From the NCBI GenBank assembly GCA_033085395.1, contig JANQBS010000583.1:1-12996 (forward strand): a stretch of DNA of 12,996 nucleotides, read 5' to 3'. The notes below the pieces were generated by a model. That model saw only the letters and a list, made by a program, of their open reading frames with translations, was not told the DNA's origin and searched no databases. Made by a program: the position numbers and the translations under genes. Source of the DNA: Xanthoparmelia taractica (Eukaryota; Ascomycota; Lecanoromycetes; Lecanorales; Parmeliaceae). This document shows positions 8,000 through 12,996 of the stretch, one piece after another; position 1 is the first letter of the stretch, and each line of letters begins with the position of its first letter.

Positions 8000-9159
8000 T
8001 ATTAGTAGTAGCTTTTATATTCTTATACTATTATATTAAGTCATCGGAGTTAATAAGATCTTTAACGTTATATTATTAATTATATTTAGACTCGTATCTC
8101 AATTATATAATAAGATCTCTATCTTTTTAAATAACTCGCTTATTAAGAATTCACTTTACTTTCTAAAACTTATACTTATTAATATCTTCTTTTATATATA
8201 TATTATCTAATTAATAAAAATAGAATAATTATATGAGTTAGAGTTAGAAGTAGAGATAAGCTCTAATTAAGTAATGCTAAAGATTAAAAATATATTCTAA
8301 TACCTTAGAATAACTAATTTGTAAACTTATTTATCGACTTTTTATAATATTTCGAAGAAAGTAATTTATTAGCAAGATAGCTTAATAATAATAATAATAG
8401 TAGTAGTAGTAATAGTAAAAATAAAATAATCTTTATATAGTCGTAAATAAGCATAATCGCCCTACTTAAGAAATATTAATTAATATTTTCTATTATAATA
8501 ATATTTTAATTTATTTAAATAAATAAAATAATATTAATTATTTAAATACGAGTAACGATAGATTATAATAGAGATATAGTAACTTCTCTAAGTAGATTAA
8601 GTGATCTATTAAGTTAAAACTCGTAAGTTAATTCGTTAAGAAATTTGATATTAATTATAATTAAGATCAAGTTATTAAATAGAGCTTATATTCGCGAGAG
8701 AATTAATAATTAAAAAGTGAGATTTTATATAATATATAGATAGAATTATAATACTATCTTCGCTATTTAATTAATTTATTTATTATTATTATTTATATAA
8801 GAGGAATAAATAATTAAATAAAATAACTTTATTTCGAGCTTTTTAAAGAGATTCGATTAAAGCTTAAAAAGAAACTTTCTATTATAATTCGTAAGATTCT
8901 TAAGATTTTTAATTTATAATATTAAGTTTATTAAGAGATAAAGTAATTCTTTTCATTAGATACGAAAGTTATTTTTTTTATAAACCTATTTATTATAAAA
9001 AAATATTAAATTTTTTATTTATTAATTTTAAGAATATTAAAATAAAATTTAGAATAAATATATAAAATAATATTAACGAAGACTTAATTAATTATAAAAA
9101 ATTATAAAGATAATATTAATATATTTAAAAAATAAGGCATTAAGAATAAAATCTAATAT
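8000..9159 (-). pseudogene. pol: Degraded integrase core, C-terminal region and chromodomain (element 2)
   Basis: Starting at the break, the minus strand reads LDFILNALFFKY, matching the integrase DFI motif that carries the first catalytic Asp (codon 9151-9153, intact). The second motif (about 8872-8889) reads NYNRKFLFKL where the family has SDRDRKF, so the catalytic Asp is now Asn. Later parts: NELTYEF-LNRSLNLLRE (about 8590-8640); after a frameshift near 8470, GDYAYLRLYKDY (about 8432-8466); a Thr/Ile tract from a microsatellite; VYKLVILRY (about 8290-8320). The chromodomain (about 8040-8125) has LRYESKYN then YNVKDLIN, matching RWKGYGPEYD-WYNVKDLDN. Known role: the integrase inserts the cDNA and the chromodomain targets heterochromatin. 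Non-functional. Confidence 0.75.
8383..8415. repeat. TAA/TAG microsatellite inside the element 2 integrase
   Basis: (TAA)n grading into (TAG)n on the plus strand. On the coding strand these are ACT/ATT triplets, a Thr/Ile tract inserted after GDYAYLRLYKDY, probably former poly-Thr. Confidence 0.7.
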
Positions 9160-9303
9160 TGTAACAGCAATTATGGGTGTGGTCAGTTGGATATGTAATT
9201 CTTGATTCTTCTAAGTTGAAAAATTCTATCTAAATCAGCCAGTATATTAAGCACTTGCCTTAGCTGATTTCTTAATTGCTTGATAAGTGCGTTTCTCGTA
9301 ATA
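9160..9303 (-). repeat. LTR-3, 3' LTR of element 3 (about 144 bp)
   Basis: RIP-poor block between the broken end of element 2 and the 3' untranslated region of element 3. On the minus strand it ends GCTGTTACA (CA end, at 9160) and begins at TATTACGAG (TGTTACGAG before a TpG-to-TpA change, after TGAATAC). Length and position match LTR-1 and LTR-2, and one block (TTTTTCAA followed by AAGAATTA/AAGATTA) is shared, but overall it is only distantly similar. The exact right boundary is uncertain by several bases. Confidence 0.55.
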
Positions 9304-9750
9304 GTATTCATCGAAATAGAAGAAAAAGCGAGCGATCTCGCTTGCTATATATATATTAAAGTATATAAAAAAACTCTATTAATTAAGTAATGTGATAATA
9401 GCGTAATAGTATATTAATATTAACGAAAAGTTAAACTAGTAAGATCTTTTTGATAATAATAGTAAGATGTTTTCGATTATTAATTTACGTAGTTAGAATA
9501 TTAGTTAGAATATTAGTTAATAATTAAATAATAATAATAATAATTATTATGCAATTAATTCTTTATATCACAAAATAATTATGCTCTATTATTTTTTTTT
9601 AATTATATAAACGTTATCGAGTAGAGGAAAATATATCTCGATCGATAATACTCGTTAAACGTTTAAATATAAGTGTGATAAGTAGATATAATATAAGTGT
9701 TATAATAAAGTAGCGATATTATATTTTCTTGAATAATCTTTTCTTCTTAC
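9304..9750 (-). other. 3' untranslated region of element 3
   Basis: Counterpart of 7635-7999 with the shared blocks listed there. It contains a 12-bp tandem repeat (AGTTAGAATATT at 9491-9502 and 9503-9514) and a TAA run at about 9527-9543. No coding signal. Confidence 0.6.
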
Positions 9751-12700
9751 AAATAAGATTAGCTAAAAAGACGATAATAAGAAATTAAATATAATCGTAG
9801 ATATAGTAACTCGAATTCTAGCTGCTTTCTTCTCGTATTTCTTTATTAATTTAGAAACGTTATTAAGATCTTTAATATTATATTATTAATTATATTTAAG
9901 ATTATATTCTTTTTATCTTATTAGATATTCTATAATTAAATTACGTTTCTTTTTAATAATTCGTTTATTAAAAAGTTATTTAATTTTCGAATTAATTATA
10001 TTATTATTATTTATAGAAATAGGCGAAATATATTAAGGCCGAGGGCGTTAAAAAGAATCGCTCTATAAGATAGAATAAGGCTTTAATTGCGCTATAATAA
10101 AGATAGAATATACTCTTTATTCTATAGAAATAGCAAATCTATAGGCGAGTCTATTTACTCTATTTATTATCTAAAAAAAATTGATATATTATTATAATAG
10201 CTTATTAATAATATCGAGAGTAGAGAGAATCTTATAGTCTTTATATAGTCGAAGAAATACTTATTCTTTTACTCTAAGAAATATCGATTAATATTTTCTA
10301 TCGTAATAAAATTTATTAAATATTTAAGTAAAATCGATAATATCTTTAGCTATAATTCGTGTAGAGATATAATCGATTTTAATTAATAAACGTAGTAAAT
10401 TTAGAGATCTATTTGAAGTAAAATTATAGATTACTTCGCTCGACGTAATCTTAGAAGAGGCGGAGTTATTTAAAAAGATTTATATTCGTAATAGAACTTT
10501 CGACTATAAAAAAGATCTATTAAGAATATATACGAAATATCTTAAAACTATCTTAATAGTCTAATTAGTGCGTTCGCTCGTATTATTAATCTATAAATAA
10601 TAGACTATTAAATAAAATAGAGAAATCTTTAATAGCTTAAAGAGCGATTCTTAGAGCTTCGAAAGAAATTTTTTATTTCGATTACTAATAATAATCTTTA
10701 GAATTTTTTAATTAATAATATTAAGTTAATTTAGAAATGCTTTTATCTAATTAGATACTTTTTAAATTAACTTATTAAAGATTAATTAAATAACTTTAAT
10801 AAACTTATAAGTAATAGATATAATATAATTTAATTTATAATTTAATAGAGATAATATTAAAATAAAATTAATAATTAAAATATAAAAAGATATCGGCGGA
10901 GATAAAATTAATTATAAGCTATCGTAAGATATATATCTCTTTATTTATAGCACTAAATACTTTAAATAATATCAAATAAAGTTTTATAAATACTTTATAA
11001 CTTTATAAATATATTAGAATAAAGTAATAATTTTATAATATCTCTAAAAGCTAGAATACTCTTTTTTATATATTAAAATAAGAATATTCTTTATTAATAA
11101 GAATAAAATATAAAGTTATTATTAACTAATAGTTCTATTAATATAAAATATAAGATCTCGCTATATTTCATAAGTGAGATCTTGCTATAGACTTTGCTAT
11201 TTTTATTATTAATTATCTTTCGCTTTCGGCTAAGATAAAAAATAGAAGTTAATATTAATAGCAAAGAGATACTTTTCTCGAACGAAAGATAAAGATATTA
11301 TATCTTCGCTAGCTAGACTATTATTAATATTAAGTTATATAAAAATCCTCTTTTAATAATTATCTTATTAATAATCTTAAATATATTTTTTATAAAATAA
11401 AGTATTTATCTTTATTAAGCTTGCGATATAGAGAGTATTTAACTTCGAATAATAATAAGATAGCGAATTATATTTATTTAGACTTATAAGCCTTAATAGA
11501 GCATTAGATATAATATATTCTTTATTAGATTTATAAGAGATAATTAGATTAAATTATCTTAAGAATTAAGTAGCTTAAATTAAACGAATATTTATTCTTA
11601 TTATTAATATCGTTAAAATAATCGAATTTTACTTTATAATATTAATAATAATAGAATATTCGATCTATATTCTTATAGAATACTTTAAAGATTTAATTAT
11701 ATATCTTATTTTCTTTAGATATCAAATAAGATCAATAATCTTTAACTCCGTAGGTCAATAATTTCTTTCTATCGTAGTTAGAAGTCTTAATAGAAAGAGA
11801 ATAGACTTCGTCTCCGCACGAGAAGACTATTTATTATTTTTATATATATTTAATTTGATATAAGAAGATTATTTAATACTCTTATATGTATCTAATTTAA
11901 TATAAAAGACTATCGCCTTAAAATTAAATTCTTTTAAGGCATTTAAGTTAACTTATAATATTCGAGTATTATTAAAATATATTAAAATCGTAGACTAAGA
12001 TAGTGTTTCTTAAAGAAGCTAAAAAGAAGCTAATTGCTTCTCTAAAGCTATAGGTAATCTCGTTTAAAAAGAATATTATTTTCGCTAACGTTTAGAGTTA
12101 CTCGACGCTTTCTTTAAAAATAATATTTTAAGATTTTATAAGAGCTATATTAATTATATATAGAAGTAAATATATTAACGTAAATAGTCGATTAATTCTA
12201 AGTAATATTCGAGCTCTTTTAAAATATTAGAATATTATAAATTCGAGATAACTTTAAGCTTATTTGCTAATAAAATTAAATCGAAGAAATTAACTTTTTT
12301 ATTTAATAAATTAATATTCGAATATCTTAAAAAGATTTTTATAGAAGAAATAGTAATATTAAATCTTACGAAAAGCTTAAATAATTAATAAAGATCTTAT
12401 AAGTATTATTAAAAGATCTTAATATTCGTAATTATATTATTAATATAAATCTTTGCGTTAAGAATATATCGTAAGATTCTATTAATTTAACGTTAAATAT
12501 AGATAATTAAATTTATATAATTTATAATTAAAACATTAAAGATTTTCTAATTTCTATAACTTATAATAATCTATATATAGCGATAGTTTAAATACACTCG
12601 CTATTAATAGAAAAAGAAAATAGTATCGATTATTAAAATAAAATTATAATTAGCTAATATATTAATTATATTCTATTAAAGAGGTATTAAATATATATCT

Positions 12701-12996
12701 CAAAGTAATAAGTTATTTAAACCTCGAATATTAATTATTAATCTTTTCTTAATAATATTATTAAATAGTATTTTTTATATAACGAATATCGAATAAGAGA
12801 AAAGTGTAAAATCTTTAATTTATTTAAGTCTTCTCTATTCATATAACTTATTAAAGACTTTATCAACTATCTCTCGATCTCGTATACTTAAGAGATAAAT
12901 TTTAACTTTTTTATTAATCTTAATTTATTAATTATCTCTTAATAAAAGCTTTATTTATTTCTCTTCTAATATTTTAATAAAGTTAATATCTTATTA
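9751..12996 (-). pseudogene. pol: Degraded pol: reverse transcriptase, RNase H, integrase, chromodomain (element 3)
   Basis: One minus-strand frame can be followed for about 3.2 kb, interrupted mainly by former Gln/Trp codons. RT (about 12000-12900): RDREIVDKVFNKLYE (about 12840-12880), INIRGLNNLL, IDTIFFFY with the first catalytic Asp intact (codon 12625-12627), and YINNI (12433-12447) where RT has YVDDI. RNase H at about 11640-11960 (LNALKEFNFKA, TELKIIDLI). Integrase: SPPISFYILIINFI (about 10860-10900) with the first Asp read as Asn; SNRNKKFLSKL (about 10650-10690) with the second Asp also Asn; TSERTNQT-type motif with its Glu kept (about 10560-10588). C-terminal region NRLAYRFAI...AQLKPY (about 10060-10190). 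Chromodomain at about 9850-9960 (EYLIR, EYNLKYN, YNIKDLNN). Dead enzyme; this gag-pol family is common in Pezizomycotina. Confidence 0.85.

Larger units (their letters stand above)
7481..9159 (-). mobile_element. Element 2: 3' part of a chromovirus, cut off in the integrase
   Basis: Minus-strand order: integrase core from its first catalytic motif, integrase C-terminal region, chromodomain, 3' untranslated region, purine-rich GTGGGA, LTR-2. Everything upstream of the integrase core is missing, and the break at 9159/9160 coincides with the TG end of LTR-3. The simplest reading is that element 3 inserted into element 2, whose other half would then lie right of the window. Confidence 0.72.
1..12996. 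other. RIP-mutated, AT-rich heterochromatin-like repeat block
   Basis: Seen: TpA is hugely abundant and CpA/TpG are rare in most of the window, yet CpG persists in motifs such as gcga, tcgc and cgtcg. Degraded reading frames carry TAA/TAG where related proteins have Gln and TAG/TGA where they have Trp. Known: RIP of Pezizomycotina converts CpA to TpA in duplicated sequences longer than a few hundred bases. Inferred: the window is an AT-rich repeat compartment of such a fungus. Islands with normal CpA/TpG content interrupt it (MITEs, LTRs, about 3990-4420, 5720-5840 and 6465-6550). The class or genus cannot be told from this sequence. Confidence 0.9.
9160..12996 (-). mobile_element. Element 3: chromovirus, 3' part, running off the right edge
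   Basis: Minus-strand order from the right edge: reverse transcriptase, RNase H, integrase, chromodomain, 3' untranslated region, LTR-3. Same domain order and related sequence as elements 1 and 2. Heavily RIP-mutated in the coding part. Protease, gag and the 5' LTR should lie to the right. Confidence 0.82.

Noticed and set aside
9391..9572. LTR bounded by TGTGATA...TATCACA for element 3
   Set aside because: Perfect 7-bp inverted ends, but the homology with element 2 runs across both boundaries, so the block is internal; probably chance in AT-rich DNA.
1..12996. Mitochondrial DNA or the genome of an AT-rich protist
   Set aside because: The AT richness is uneven, CpA/TpG-specific and spares CpG, and it coincides with retrotransposon bodies, not with MITEs or LTRs. 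No mitochondrial genes or rRNA/tRNA are seen.
1..12996. CRISPR arrays, tRNA or rRNA genes, bacterial-type operons
   Set aside because: No regularly spaced repeats, no tRNA-like folds or conserved rRNA segments, and no open frames of gene length on either strand.

Overview
The window looks like a transposon graveyard from a filamentous ascomycete (Pezizomycotina) that performs repeat-induced point mutation (RIP). It is extremely AT-rich. CpA and TpG are scarce over most of its length and TpA is in great excess, while CpG survives (gcg, cga and tcg are common). That is the CpA-to-TpA RIP footprint and not simple AT bias. I see no intact protein-coding gene, no tRNA or rRNA, and no clear host gene. 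The coding signal is Ty3/gypsy chromovirus-type polyprotein with stops mainly where Gln (CAA/CAG) or Trp (TGG) would stand.

Layout: (1) 1-4419 is one LTR retrotransposon on the minus strand, incomplete at the left edge. Reading leftwards it has a 5' LTR (4270-4419), a primer-binding-like site, a leader, gag, and pol (protease-like region plus the start of reverse transcriptase). Its gag segment (1649-3638) is inverted and flanked by two copies of a ~277-bp MITE in opposite orientation. The 8-bp target-site duplications of the two MITEs are swapped exactly as expected if two MITEs inserted independently and then recombined, flipping the DNA between them. Undoing the flip puts gag and pol in one continuous reading frame. 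(2) 4420-7480 is a mosaic of RIP-mutated blocks and short RIP-poor islands. I cannot assign it to a family; it holds at least one degraded reading frame on each strand. (3) 7481-9159 is the 3' part of a second minus-strand chromovirus (integrase core, C-terminal region, chromodomain, 3' untranslated region, 3' LTR). It is cut off inside the integrase core. (4) 9160-12996 is a third, related minus-strand chromovirus (3' LTR, chromodomain, integrase, RNase H, reverse transcriptase) running off the right edge. Its LTR abuts the break in element 2, so it is probably nested in element 2.

The three LTRs are each about 145-155 bp and, like the MITEs, are much less RIP-mutated than the internal regions. 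Inferred order of events: retroelements accumulated, internal regions were RIP-mutated (reverse transcriptase and integrase catalytic Asp codons became Asn), MITEs inserted into element 1, then ectopic recombination between the MITEs inverted gag. All elements appear dead. Translations were made by hand, so domain edges are approximate (tens of bases).
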